Source of the DNA: JAYVJM01 sp043769275
GTDB taxonomy: Bacteria; Pseudomonadota; Gammaproteobacteria; Pseudomonadales; UBA7239
Assembly: GCA_043769275.1 (NCBI GenBank)
Contig: JAYVJM010000005.1
Span: 1-48,940, forward strand
Reading direction: 5' to 3'
Length of the DNA stretch: 48,940 bases
Numbering within the stretch: the stretch's first letter is position 1; each line of letters begins with the position of its first letter. Below are positions 26,068-34,839 of the stretch, piece after piece. The position numbers were made by a program, and so were the translations under genes. Under the pieces are notes generated by a model that ran no database searches, was not told the origin of the DNA, and saw only the letters and a program-made list of their open reading frames with translations.

Positions 26068-28245
26068 ATGCCATCCCCCCGCAGGATGTCTACCGTGCTC
26101 AGCAGTGATCAAAAAAACAGCATTCAATTCGCCTACAGCCGCTTTCTTGAAGCGCGTCAGTTGCGGGCGCGGCACGGGCAAAAACTAATGATTGCCACCG
26201 TAGCACGCTGCATCGCCGGCGTAAAAACCGATGCCGAAGGCTACCGCACAGCAGGCGCACATGTGTGTGCAGTGGAGGCCGGCACAGGCACTGGCAAAAC
26301 CGTCGCCTACGCACTGGCAGCGATTCCACTGGCCCAGCAACTGGAAAAAACACTGGTGATTTCGACAGCAACAGTGGCACTGCAAGAACAGATTGTCATG
26401 AAAGATTTACCTGAATTGCTCAAACACGCAGAACTGGACTTTACATTCGCATTAGCCAAAGGACGCGGGCGCTACGCCTGCCTCTACAAACTTGATTTTC
26501 AATTGGCGATGGGGCAAGGCGGCGGCATGCAGTCATCGCTGGCACTGTACCCGGACGAACACGACACCCTACTGGACGCTAACACGCTCCAATCCTTCCA
26601 AGGCTTTCTTGATGCCCTAAGCACAGGAAAATGGGATGGCGACCGCGACAACTGGCCAAAAGCTATCCCCGACCAAGACTGGCGGCGTTTAAGCACAGAC
26701 CACACACAATGCACCGGCCGACGCTGTGCGTATATCAGCCAATGCCCATTTTTCCGCGCCCGTGAAAATCTGCAAAGCGCGGACGTGATTGTCGCTAATC
26801 ATGACTTGGTGCTGGCCGATCTTGCTCTGGGTGGCGGCACCATTCTCAGCGCACCAGAAAACACTATTTATATCTTTGATGAAGGGCATCACCTGCCTGA
26901 TAAAGCCCTGCAACATTTTGCCACGCACTCACGCATACAAGGCAGCTCACGCTGGCTGCAAACGTCGAGTAAGCAAATAACGTCCGTGGCGCAAATGCTA
27001 CCTACCATCAGCAGTGTGCAAACCGCCATAAAAAAATGGCCTAAGATCGCGCAAACCTTAGAGCAACAACTACAACACACCGTGCCATTAATAGAGCAGA
27101 TTTTTTCAGCGCAGCCATTCGACCCACGCGCAAAGAAAGAGGCGCGTGAAAAAATCTACCGATTCGCCAATGGCACCGTTCCAGAACGGCTGTTTGATCT
27201 CGCACCCACACTGGCCGACAGCTGGCGCGCAGCGGGCGACGCACTGCGAAACCTGTCCACTGCCTTAGAAGAATTACTCGACAACCGTAGCGTAGATGTC
27301 GCAAAAGAAGTCGTCGAACAAGCCTACACCGCCGTCGGCAGCCTATGGCAACGCTGCACACAAGGCGAAGCACTGTGGCGTATCTACGCCCAAAAAGATG
27401 CCGAAGGAGCCAGCCCAACTGCACGCTGGCTCACCCTGCACGACAGCAACAACACCGTCGATATAGAAGTCTGCGCCAGCCCTGTTTTACCAGTATTGGC
27501 ATTGCGAGCACATATATGGGATCGCTGCTTTGCCGCTATCATCACCTCCGCCACGTTAACGGCACTGGGGAAATTTGAGCGCCTTCGACTGCGCACCGGC
27601 CTACCTGAAGGCAGCGATTGCGTGATTGTGCCTAGCCCGTTCAACCACGCACAAGCCGCGCAACTGGTTGTGCCAATATTCGCCGTAGAAGGCAATAATG
27701 CCGAGGCGCACACGGCCTCTGTACTCGACTTTCTCGCCAACGACGTGCATTTACACGAAGCGACACTGGTGCTTTTTTCATCACGTAAACAAATGCGCGA
27801 CGTACATGAAGGTGTATCAGGTGAATTTCGCGCCGCCGTGTTATTGCAAGATGACTACAGCAAGCAGCAGCTACTTCAAAAGCACCGTGAACGCGTGGAC
27901 GAAAAACAACCTAGCGTCATTTTTGGTTTAGCCAGTTTTGCCGAAGGTGTAGATTTGCCTGGTGACTATCTGCGCCACGTTGTCATTGCCAAAATCCCTT
28001 TTGCCGTACCAGATGACCCAGTAGAACAAACGCTATCAGAATGGATAGAAACACAAGGCGGCGATGCTTTTATGCAAATATCCGTAGCCGATGCAAGTTT
28101 GCGCTTAATACAAGCAGCAGGACGCTTATTGCGCACAGAAACCGACACCGGACGCATCAGCATTCTTGATCGCCGCTTAGTCACGAAACGCTATGGCCGC
28201 GCGCTGCTTGAAGGTATGCCGCCCTATCAGCAAGTGTTGAATTAA
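26068..28245 (+). CDS. dinG: ATP-dependent DNA helicase DinG
   Basis: A superfamily 2, XPD-like 5'-3' helicase with an iron-sulfur cluster, active on R-loops and stalled forks. In 725 residues: Walker A EAGTGTGKTVAYALA near residue 75, iron-sulfur cysteines in RYACLYKL and in the CTGRRCAYISQCPF block, the DEAH-type box IFDEGHHLPD, SATLT, and motif VI in AAGRLLRTETDTGRI. The start could also be the ATG at 26086 (MSTVLSSDQ), and neither has a good ribosome-binding site. It is divergent from the catalase gene. Confidence 0.94.
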   Translation: MPSPRRMSTVLSSDQKNSIQFAYSRFLEARQLRARHGQKLMIATVARCIAGVKTDAEGYRTAGAHVCAVEAGTGTGKTVAYALAAIPLAQQLEKTLVISTATVALQEQIVMKDLPELLKHAELDFTFALAKGRGRYACLYKLDFQLAMGQGGGMQSSLALYPDEHDTLLDANTLQSFQGFLDALSTGKWDGDRDNWPKAIPDQDWRRLSTDHTQCTGRRCAYISQCPFFRARENLQSADVIVANHDLVLADLALGGGTILSAPENTIYIFDEGHHLPDKALQHFATHSRIQGSSRWLQTSSKQITSVAQMLPTISSVQTAIKKWPKIAQTLEQQLQHTVPLIEQIFSAQPFDPRAKKEAREKIYRFANGTVPERLFDLAPTLADSWRAAGDALRNLSTALEELLDNRSVDVAKEVVEQAYTAVGSLWQRCTQGEALWRIYAQKDAEGASPTARWLTLHDSNNTVDIEVCASPVLPVLALRAHIWDRCFAAIITSATLTALGKFERLRLRTGLPEGSDCVIVPSPFNHAQAAQLVVPIFAVEGNNAEAHTASVLDFLANDVHLHEATLVLFSSRKQMRDVHEGVSGEFRAAVLLQDDYSKQQLLQKHRERVDEKQPSVIFGLASFAEGVDLPGDYLRHVVIAKIPFAVPDDPVEQTLSEWIETQGGDAFMQISVADASLRLIQAAGRLLRTETDTGRISILDRRLVTKRYGRALLEGMPPYQQVLN

Positions 28246-28251
28246 TTCCCC

Positions 28252-28336
28252 CCGTTCATGGTGATGTTTACGTTTATCCTGAGCCTGTCGAAGGAGTCGA
28301 ACCATGGCAACCCCTTGACAGGCTCAAGGTGAACGG
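28252..28336. repeat. REP-like inverted-repeat element, copy A
   Basis: About 85 bases containing the imperfect arms CCTGAGCCTGTCGAAGG (28278-28294) and CCTTGACAGGCTCAAGG (28313-28329). Its reverse complement aligns along its length with the element at 30906-30991, including the outer ends CCGTTCA...GAACGG. It sits between dinG and the histidine kinase gene. Confidence 0.85.
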
Positions 28337-28381
28337 TAGAAAACCGTCAAAAGCACGCCTTCTTCAGAGACAAAAACGCCC

Positions 28382-30169
28382 ATGAAAAAACGCAAACACT
28401 ACCGTTTTTTACTGCTGACACTCGTCATGTCTACCGTCGCAGTGCTGGTACTAAGCCTGACAGTACTGGCTTTGCTCGTCTCTGCCACCGAACAACGCAA
28501 GCATCTCTTGCTAAATTACGCAACACATCAGGCCGGAATGCTGCACTCAGTTCTGGAACTGGTGCCAACATCGCAACGCAATAGCCTGACACCTCCCCCA
28601 CTCGTTCAAGAGCAGATTTACCAGATTTTGGCGCGTAAACCCGCGATTACCGATAGCGGTGAAATTTTATTTGCCTATCTCGAAAACAATAACATTCACT
28701 TTGTGTCACCCCGCCGCTTTGCCAGCGACATGCCAACCATCGTCCCACGAGATCACAGCAATGTACGCGCCATGAATCTCGCACTACAGGGAAAATCAGG
28801 CGTAATTGAAACAGTGGACTACCGCAGCATTCCCGTTTTAGCCGCCTACGCGCCAGTAGCAGGCATGAACTTGGGCGTAGTCGTCAAAATTAACATCGAT
28901 GAAGTGCAACAGCCATTCATCAGAACCGCACTATGGGCAGGTTTAGCCACACTTTTGCTCATCGTCATTGGCATATTTCTGATGCAAAAACTCAACCGCC
29001 CGTTGATCCAACGACTAGAAGAAAGCGAAACAAAATACCGCACCCTGTTTGAAAGCGCCAACGAAGGCATCATGGTCATCAGCGATCACATTGAAGAATG
29101 CAACGATCAGGTAACCCGCTTGCTTGGCTATGAAAAATCAGAACTCATTGGCCGAAGCATTAGCGACTTAGCCACAGAGCGCCAGCCATATGGAGACTTA
29201 TCGGTGAACGCCGCCAGTGCTCGCTTCGCGCTTGCGCGCCATGGAACCCCACAATATTTTGTGTGGCGTAGTCGACGTAAAGATGGCAGCGACATTGATA
29301 TAGACGTGATGCTGAAATCGGTGTCCGTCGGCAATCGCACATTTGTGTTGGCCACATTGCTAGACATCACCGACAGGCGGCATGCTGAAATAGAATTGCG
29401 ACGCGTAGAAAAAGAAGTCGCCGACGCACGCGAGCATCTTGCGCACGTAGCCAGGCTGTCAACGATGGGCGAAATGGCAGCAGGGATCGCGCACGAAATC
29501 AATCAACCACTGGCGGCAATAACCACATATGCGCAGGGCTGCAAACGCCTGCTCGACAAAAACGCACAGAATTCTAATCCATACAACGCAAACAAATTGG
29601 CCGAACCACTCGATAAAATCGTCACACAAGCCCTACGCGCAGGTGAAGTGATACGCCGGCTACGTAGTTTCGTGAACAAAAGCGCCTCGGTATTGGAGCT
29701 GATCGACTGCAATCAATTGGTGGCTGATGTGGTAAAGCTCGCAGAGGTCGATGCAAGAAAGCACGACATTCCCGTGTCCTTGTTTCTCGCGCCCGCTTTA
29801 CCCAAAGTGCGCATAGATGCAGTGCAGTTGCAGCAAGTTATTTTAAATTTAATACGCAATGCACTGGAGTCGATGGAGTCCACACCGCGCAGCAAAGCTC
29901 GCGTAGAAGTACACACCGCCCTAGAGGACAGCACTCACATAAGTATTCGCGTCATTGATTGCGGCTCTGGTTTAAGTGAAGATGCCCTGCGATACGTATT
30001 TGTGCCATTCTTCACCACCAAAGCCACCGGCATGGGCATGGGGCTTTCTATTAGCCACTCGATCATTACAGCACACGGCGGCCAACTCACGGCATACAAC
30101 AATGCCTCCGGACACGGTGCAACATTTGCCGTGCTGTTAAATGTGCCGTCTGCGCAATCAACGACTTGA
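28382..30169 (+). CDS. Membrane sensor histidine kinase, PAS-containing (FixL/DctB-like)
   Basis: A 595-residue kinase that should phosphorylate the response regulator just downstream. Order of parts: transmembrane helix 1 (about 9-33), a periplasmic Cache-like sensor (34-180), helix 2 (183-201), a PAS domain (about 212-335), a short coiled linker, the H-box with H371 (AAGIAHEINQPLAAITTYAQG), N-box NLIRNALESME and G-boxes DCGSGLS and GMGMGLSISHSII. The INQPLAAI H-box is typical of the FixL, TodS/StyS and DctB group. No heme-ligand His is evident in the PAS domain. The signal sensed is unknown. Confidence 0.9.
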   Translation: MKKRKHYRFLLLTLVMSTVAVLVLSLTVLALLVSATEQRKHLLLNYATHQAGMLHSVLELVPTSQRNSLTPPPLVQEQIYQILARKPAITDSGEILFAYLENNNIHFVSPRRFASDMPTIVPRDHSNVRAMNLALQGKSGVIETVDYRSIPVLAAYAPVAGMNLGVVVKINIDEVQQPFIRTALWAGLATLLLIVIGIFLMQKLNRPLIQRLEESETKYRTLFESANEGIMVISDHIEECNDQVTRLLGYEKSELIGRSISDLATERQPYGDLSVNAASARFALARHGTPQYFVWRSRRKDGSDIDIDVMLKSVSVGNRTFVLATLLDITDRRHAEIELRRVEKEVADAREHLAHVARLSTMGEMAAGIAHEINQPLAAITTYAQGCKRLLDKNAQNSNPYNANKLAEPLDKIVTQALRAGEVIRRLRSFVNKSASVLELIDCNQLVADVVKLAEVDARKHDIPVSLFLAPALPKVRIDAVQLQQVILNLIRNALESMESTPRSKARVEVHTALEDSTHISIRVIDCGSGLSEDALRYVFVPFFTTKATGMGMGLSISHSIITAHGGQLTAYNNASGHGATFAVLLNVPSAQSTT

Positions 30170-30240
30170 TGATAAACAAGCAACAGGAGGGTTGATCCAC
30201 CCAACAGCACCCTGATTTCAAAACCTTATAGGAGAAAATC

Positions 30241-30870
30241 ATGGCAACACCTGACACCTTGCAGTCCGCAACTGTTTTTATTATCGACGATGATGACGCC
30301 GTGCGTGAATCATTGGTTTTTTTAATGAAGTCAATCAGCCTACAGGCAGACAGCTTTCCATCTGCGCAGGCATTTCTCGACATCTGGACCCCCAATCTTT
30401 CGGGTTGTCTTGTGCTGGATATTCGAATGCCAGGCATGAGCGGCCTAGAGCTACAAGACAAACTGAACAACCTAGACTCCACGCTGCCGATTATTTTCAT
30501 CACAGGCCACGGCGACGTGCCAATGGCAGTCAAAGCCATTAAAGCGGGGGCTGCCGATTTTGTGCAAAAACCGTTTCGCGATCAGGAGCTGATCGACAAA
30601 ATCCGCGAAGTGTTGCACGAAGACGTAAATGCACGCGCCGCAAAATTACAACGCACAGAAATTTTACAGCGCATGGAAACGCTTACAGAGCGTGAACGTG
30701 AAGTGATGGAGCAAGTCATTGACGGCAAAGCCAATAAAGTGGTCGCCATTGATTTAGAAGTTTCACAACGCACAGTGGAAATCCACCGAGCCAACGTGAT
30801 GGAAAAAATGAAAGTGCGCTCACTCGCGCAATTGGTGCGCTCTGTTATGACTGCACGCAAAGAAACCTAA
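30241..30870 (+). CDS. FixJ-type response regulator
   Basis: A 209-residue transcription factor with an N-terminal receiver (acidic pocket IIDDDDA, phospho-acceptor D60 in LVLDIRMPGMSG, T in FITGHGD, K in FVQKPF) and a C-terminal LuxR/FixJ helix-turn-helix (LTEREREVMEQVIDGKANKV, then SQRTVEIHRANVMEKMKV). AGGAGA lies just upstream of the ATG. It follows the kinase by 71 bases and is certainly its partner. Targets are unknown; none of the adjacent genes is an obvious regulon member. Confidence 0.93.
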   Translation: MATPDTLQSATVFIIDDDDAVRESLVFLMKSISLQADSFPSAQAFLDIWTPNLSGCLVLDIRMPGMSGLELQDKLNNLDSTLPIIFITGHGDVPMAVKAIKAGAADFVQKPFRDQELIDKIREVLHEDVNARAAKLQRTEILQRMETLTEREREVMEQVIDGKANKVVAIDLEVSQRTVEIHRANVMEKMKVRSLAQLVRSVMTARKET

Positions 30871-30905
30871 CGCCTTAACTTGGCCAACAATAACGTCCTG
30901 ATTTA

Positions 30906-30991
30906 CCGTTCACCCCGAGCCTGTCGAAGTGCTGTTCATGGTTCGACTCCTTCGACAGGCTTAGGATGAACGGAAACATCACCACGAACGG
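30906..30991. repeat. REP-like inverted-repeat element, copy B
   Basis: About 86 bases with a near-perfect inverted repeat: the arm from 30906 (CCGTTCACCCCGAGCCTGTC and on) pairs with the arm ending at 30973, with a 20-base loop. It aligns with the reverse complement of copy A at 28252-28336, so the two copies flank the two-component genes in opposite orientation. The stem could also terminate the response regulator transcript. Confidence 0.88.
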
Positions 30992-31032
30992 ACATATCAA
31001 CTCAGTATTTAACCAAATCTTTAGCGGGGAAT

Positions 31033-31458
31033 TCAAACATGCTCAGGCTGCAATGCAGCCATTAGATATTTTGGTGCTTCCTTTTCAAACAACTGATGCC
31101 CTGCACGATCATACGCAATACCAAGATGCGTGCACGCCGTAGCCTTGATGCCAAGCTCCAACAAGCACTGCCCCAATCGCAAATGAATGAACGGATTGTC
31201 AATCATATTTTCGCAAAACAAAGCGGATGTTAGTGCTTCTTTTCCTTGGTCAAACTGCTGGCTGCAAAAATAAGCATCCCCAATCGCCGTCAACACCCAA
31301 CCCGCCTCTGGGTAGTCCGTTTGTGGCTTTGGCAATAAATTCCATGCCTGATAAAACTTGCGCAAAGCCTGACGAAACTCCCCTTTGTCATAAAAGTCAT
31401 ACGCTTCTGCGCACAACTCTCTTACTGATTGTTGTAATACAGTATCCAATGTACTCAT
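31033..31458 (-). CDS. TPR-repeat protein
   Basis: A 141-residue soluble protein made of tetratricopeptide-like helical pairs: AYDFYDKGEFRQALRKFYQA near residue 18, AIGDAYFCSQQFDQGKEALT near 60 and IHLRLGQCLLELGIKATACT near 93. TPR proteins serve as protein-binding adaptors, and no partner is suggested by the context. GGAG lies nine bases before the ATG. It is a single gene, convergent with the response regulator and divergent from mdh. Confidence 0.78.
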   Translation of the reverse strand: MSTLDTVLQQSVRELCAEAYDFYDKGEFRQALRKFYQAWNLLPKPQTDYPEAGWVLTAIGDAYFCSQQFDQGKEALTSALFCENMIDNPFIHLRLGQCLLELGIKATACTHLGIAYDRAGHQLFEKEAPKYLMAALQPEHV

Positions 31459-31663
31459 GCAGCAATGCTCCGCAGCTTGGCTTACCAGCTTATGTGATTC
31501 GTGAAGTTAGGACAAACCAAAATCCAACCGTAGCACCGGTATCCTTAGACGCATATGTTTGGCTACAATGCGCACCGATTTGAGCATTATTTCGCCTATG
31601 TCCAGCGCTATAAGCCGCTATTTTTTCTATTAACACGTTAATTTTAACTGATAGGAGTTTTCC

Positions 31664-32647
31664 ATGAAGCAAGCTGTTCGTGTCACCGTCACCGGCGCTG
31701 CCGGCCAGATCAGTTATTCCCTGCTATTTCGTATCGCATCAGGTGCAATGCTAGGCTCAGACCAGCCTGTTATTTTGCAAATGCTGGAAATCACCCCCGC
31801 ACTGGAAGCGCTCAAAGGCGTAGCAATGGAGTTAGATGACTGCGCATTTCCACTATTAGCGGGCATGGTTTGTACCGATGACCCACTGGTCGCCTTCAAA
31901 GATAGCGACTACGCACTGCTGGTCGGTGCTCGCCCCCGTGGCCCGGGGATGGAACGTAAAGACTTAATGGAAGCCAATGCTGCCATTTTTTCTATACAGG
32001 GCAAGGCCATCAATACCGTCGCCAAAAAATCGATCAAAGTGCTTGTTGTTGGCAATCCAGCCAATACCAATGCTTTAATTGCGCAACGCAATGCGCCGTC
32101 TATCAATCCACGCCAATTCACATCAATGACACGCTTGGATCACAATCGAGCTAGCGCATTGTTAGCAGCAAAAACCGGAAAGACTGTCAGTGATGTGAAA
32201 AAAATCACAATCTGGGGCAACCACAGCGCCACGCAATACCCTGATATTGCCAACGCGACAGTTTGCGACAGAGCAGCATCCAGCTTGGTTGATAATACGT
32301 GGTACGAAAGTGACTACATCCCTACCGTGCAGCAGCGTGGAGCCGCTATTATTAAAGCGCGTGGGGCATCCAGCGCGGCCTCCGCAGCGAACGCAGCAAT
32401 CGACCATATACACACGTGGGTATTCGGCACAACCGCCGGCGACTGGGTATCAATGGGCGTTTACTCTGACGGCACTTATGGCATAGAAAAGGGTTTGATC
32501 TATTCTTTCCCTTGTGTATGCAAAAACGGCGACTGGGAAATTGTGCAGGGCTTGAGTATTAGCGAGTTTTCACGAGCAAAAATGCTAGAAACAGAAACAG
32601 AATTACGCGAAGAAATGACAGCAGTCAAACATCTACTGCCCGCCTGA
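31664..32647 (+). CDS. mdh: Malate dehydrogenase
   Basis: Oxidises malate to oxaloacetate with NAD in the TCA cycle. The 327 residues belong to the longer cytosolic-like MDH type (as in betaproteobacteria and actinobacteria), not the 312-residue E. coli type. Visible are the NAD-binding TVTGAAGQISYSLLFRIASG, substrate arginines in GARPRGPGMERKDLM, VLVVGNPANTNALIA, the Asp/Arg pair in RLDHNRA and the catalytic His in IWGNHSATQYPD. A strong AGGAG precedes the ATG. The second glycine of the usual GQIGY is Ser here (GQISY). The 42-residue gene follows. Confidence 0.95.
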   Translation: MKQAVRVTVTGAAGQISYSLLFRIASGAMLGSDQPVILQMLEITPALEALKGVAMELDDCAFPLLAGMVCTDDPLVAFKDSDYALLVGARPRGPGMERKDLMEANAAIFSIQGKAINTVAKKSIKVLVVGNPANTNALIAQRNAPSINPRQFTSMTRLDHNRASALLAAKTGKTVSDVKKITIWGNHSATQYPDIANATVCDRAASSLVDNTWYESDYIPTVQQRGAAIIKARGASSAASAANAAIDHIHTWVFGTTAGDWVSMGVYSDGTYGIEKGLIYSFPCVCKNGDWEIVQGLSISEFSRAKMLETETELREEMTAVKHLLPA

Positions 32648-32673
32648 TATTGCTTAAAAAGGAGAGTGCGCCT

Positions 32674-32802
32674 ATGTACAACAGCTTAGACACAACCGCT
32701 ATTTGCAAAAAAACAGACAGCTGCGCGGATGCCTTCGCCGTAGTTGCGATTATAACAATCATTGTTTCTACCGTTGTATTTTGGCTATATGGAATGGCGT
32801 AA
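32674..32802 (+). CDS. 42-residue single-helix membrane microprotein
   Basis: An ATG at 32674 with AAGGAGAG placed nine bases upstream opens a 42-codon frame. The N-terminal half is polar with two cysteines (MYNSLDTTAICKKTDSCADA), and the second half is one transmembrane helix (VVAIITIIVSTVVFWLY). It starts 26 bases after the mdh stop and ends 36 bases before the next gene, which also has AAGGAG, so it lies in a probable operon. The spacing and strong ribosome-binding site make it a likely real gene. The function is unknown. Confidence 0.65.
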   Translation: MYNSLDTTAICKKTDSCADAFAVVAIITIIVSTVVFWLYGMA

Positions 32803-32838
32803 TACGCCTTCTTTACGGCCATTAAGGAGCTATCTATC

Positions 32839-33453
32839 GTGAACAATACAGCTTATTTCGCTGTCACTCCCCCCTCTTCGGCTTCAACGCTGAAGGGGTG
32901 GTCTGGTCGATATGTTATTAAAACTTTACTAGGCATACTGCCGTCGCTGTTATTAGCGACATCAGGATGCGCAAAAACAACAGAGCAACCAAAGCCTGTC
33001 GCTATCTTTCCAACACAGCTGATCGCACCACAAGCAGATCGCATTGTGATTGAAAAATCTAAACATTTACTGACGCTCTACGCCAAAGGAGCGCCATTGG
33101 CTAGCTTTCGCGTGGCGTTAGGACGCGAGCCTATCGGACCAAAAAGCTGTGACGGCGACAATCGAACACCAGAAGGCACTTATAAAATATTGGAACACAA
33201 GCGAGATTCCGCCTTTCACCTGTCATTGCGCATCTCATACCCATCAGAAGCAGACATCCAACGCGCGAACCGCTTAGCCTGTAAGCCTGGCAAAAACATT
33301 ATGATTCACGGCTTAGAAAACGGCTACGGCTGGGTTGGAACCGCGCATAGGTCTGTCGACTGGACGCGCGGCTGCATTGCATTAACCAATGAAGAAATTG
33401 AGCGCCTTTGGCGAATTGTTCCAGATGGAACCCCCGTTGAAATTAAAGCCTAA
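32839..33453 (+). CDS. L,D-transpeptidase (YkuD), probable lipoprotein
   Basis: A periplasmic YkuD-domain enzyme that cross-links peptidoglycan stems or attaches lipoproteins to them. The 204 residues begin at GTG (AAGGAG upstream). A hydrophobic segment ends in LLATSGC44, a possible lipobox, though not ideal. The catalytic domain shows H157 in IMIHG and the nucleophile C179 in DWTRGCIAL. The usual S/T-x-G-C has become T-R-G-C. It is immediately followed by a second YkuD gene; the start of that open frame lies within this gene. The Lpp-like lipoprotein nearby is a possible substrate. Confidence 0.85.
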   Translation: MNNTAYFAVTPPSSASTLKGWSGRYVIKTLLGILPSLLLATSGCAKTTEQPKPVAIFPTQLIAPQADRIVIEKSKHLLTLYAKGAPLASFRVALGREPIGPKSCDGDNRTPEGTYKILEHKRDSAFHLSLRISYPSEADIQRANRLACKPGKNIMIHGLENGYGWVGTAHRSVDWTRGCIALTNEEIERLWRIVPDGTPVEIKA

Positions 33454-33484
33454 TAACCAGCACTCCAATCCTTGCGACCCCCAA

Positions 33485-34492
33485 ATGACCAAAGTTCACA
33501 AACACAAAAAGAGCCAAACTCTGCGCAGAAGCCTATTCATAAGTTTTTTGGCCTATCTAACGATCACCATACTACCCATTGCTGCATGTGCAGACACTTT
33601 TCCACGACCTGAGCCCACTGATGATCTCATAGGCGGACTAAAATCGGTAAGAGCCACTGCTGAAGATACGCTAATAGACATTGCGCTTCGTTATAACCAA
33701 GGTTATGAGGAACTTAAGCACGCGAACCCAAACGTTGACCCTTGGTTGCCGCGTAAAGGAACGGTGGTCATTCTACCAAGCTTTTATTTGCTACCAAACG
33801 CCCCACGAGAAGGAATAGTAGTAAATATTGCGGAAATGCGAATGTACTACTTCCCGAAAACAAAGAAGGGAGAGGCCGGCACATTGCAGACGTACCCGCT
33901 CAGCATTGGCAGAGGCGACTGGAACACGCCCTCTGTAGTGACGAAAATCGCGCGCAAACAAAAAAACCCAACCTGGTATCCGCCAGAATCCGTGCGCAAA
34001 GAACATGCAAAACAAGGCGACATACTGCCGAAAGCCGTTCCTGCTGGCAGCAAAAACCCTCTGGGCGGATATGCACTGTATCTGAGTCTACCCAGCTATC
34101 TGATTCACGGCAGCAACAAAGAGTTTGGAATAGGCATGCAAGTTACACACGGCTGCATACGCATGAGCTCAAATGATATTGAGTGGCTGTTTAATAACGT
34201 ACCCGTAGGCACGCAGGTACGCATTGTCAATCAACCCTTCAAAGTCGGCTGGGATAATGGCGTACTGTACGCAGAGGTTCATCCTTGGCTTGATGGCACG
34301 TCAAAGGCAGACATCAAAAAACAGACCACGCTGAAAGACTTGCTAATAGCCGCACGGCAGCTACACCCAGATTATCCCATCGACTGGAATGCAGTGGCGA
34401 CAATACAAAAAACAGCTAACGGCATACCAGCTGCTGTTGGACCAACATTGACACCTATGTCATTCAACACGAGCGACGACGACCTAAAATAA
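33485..34492 (+). CDS. LysM and YkuD L,D-transpeptidase (ErfK/YbiS type)
   Basis: A 335-residue periplasmic enzyme of the ErfK/YbiS/YcfS/YnhG group, whose members anchor the Braun lipoprotein to peptidoglycan. Parts in order: signal peptide (SLFISFLAYLTITILPIAACA), a LysM-like wall-binding stretch (TAEDTLIDIALRYNQGYEEL, near residue 58), the YkuD domain with H209 in YLIHGS and C224 in VTHGCIRMS, and a C-terminal extension. The ATG at 33485 gives a normal signal peptide but has no clear ribosome-binding site. It faces the oprI-like gene across a shared terminator, the arrangement known for P. aeruginosa oprI. Confidence 0.92.
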   Translation: MTKVHKHKKSQTLRRSLFISFLAYLTITILPIAACADTFPRPEPTDDLIGGLKSVRATAEDTLIDIALRYNQGYEELKHANPNVDPWLPRKGTVVILPSFYLLPNAPREGIVVNIAEMRMYYFPKTKKGEAGTLQTYPLSIGRGDWNTPSVVTKIARKQKNPTWYPPESVRKEHAKQGDILPKAVPAGSKNPLGGYALYLSLPSYLIHGSNKEFGIGMQVTHGCIRMSSNDIEWLFNNVPVGTQVRIVNQPFKVGWDNGVLYAEVHPWLDGTSKADIKKQTTLKDLLIAARQLHPDYPIDWNAVATIQKTANGIPAAVGPTLTPMSFNTSDDDLK

Positions 34493-34522
34493 GGCGCAAA
34501 CAGTACCTTTTAGAGCTAAAAA

Positions 34523-34552
34523 AACCCAGACACTCAATAGAGTGTCTGGGTT
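34523..34552. terminator. Bidirectional Rho-independent terminator
   Basis: A perfect 13-base stem AACCCAGACACTC / GAGTGTCTGGGTT with an AATA loop. It is preceded by AAAAAAA, which reads as a U-tract for the minus-strand lipoprotein gene, and followed by TTATATT for the plus strand. It separates the convergent L,D-transpeptidase and lipoprotein genes. Confidence 0.92.
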
Positions 34553-34578
34553 ATATTCCAACACCAATTAAGCGCTTA

Positions 34579-34839
34579 TTACTTATACATAGACTTTTTG
34601 AACGAACGATCAATTTTGGTATTTGCTTCAGTCGCCTTCATATTGGCTTCATTAGCTGTTTGCATAGCTTGATCCGCTGTGCTTTGTGCAGCCTGCGCCA
34701 TTGCAGTCGCTCTATCCGCGCTGTTTTGCGCGCCTTCCGCTGTAGCGCGAACTTTCGCCAACTCTGAATTACTGGCGCAACCAGCAGCCAGAGTAAGAAC
34801 CGCAGCAACCAGTGATGCTTTAATCAGGGTGTTTTTCAT
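34579..34839 (-). CDS. oprI: Outer-membrane lipoprotein, Lpp/OprI type
   Basis: A small abundant lipoprotein that ties the outer membrane to peptidoglycan. The 86-residue precursor has a signal peptide ending in LAAGC21, the lipidated cysteine. It is followed by an Ala-rich coiled-coil zipper (ATAMAQAAQSTADQAMQTAN) and a C-terminal YK, whose lysine is the residue that L,D-transpeptidases join to peptidoglycan in Lpp. GAAGGAG sits eight bases before the ATG. The next genes are two L,D-transpeptidases, convergent, matching the oprI neighbourhood of Pseudomonas. Confidence 0.9.
   Translation of the reverse strand: MKNTLIKASLVAAVLTLAAGCASNSELAKVRATAEGAQNSADRATAMAQAAQSTADQAMQTANEANMKATEANTKIDRSFKKSMYK

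Noticed and set aside
30935..30955. GGTTCGACTCC resembling a tRNA T-loop
   Set aside because: It is part of the loop and arm of the REP-like element and recurs inverted in copy A. No acceptor, D or anticodon stems are present.
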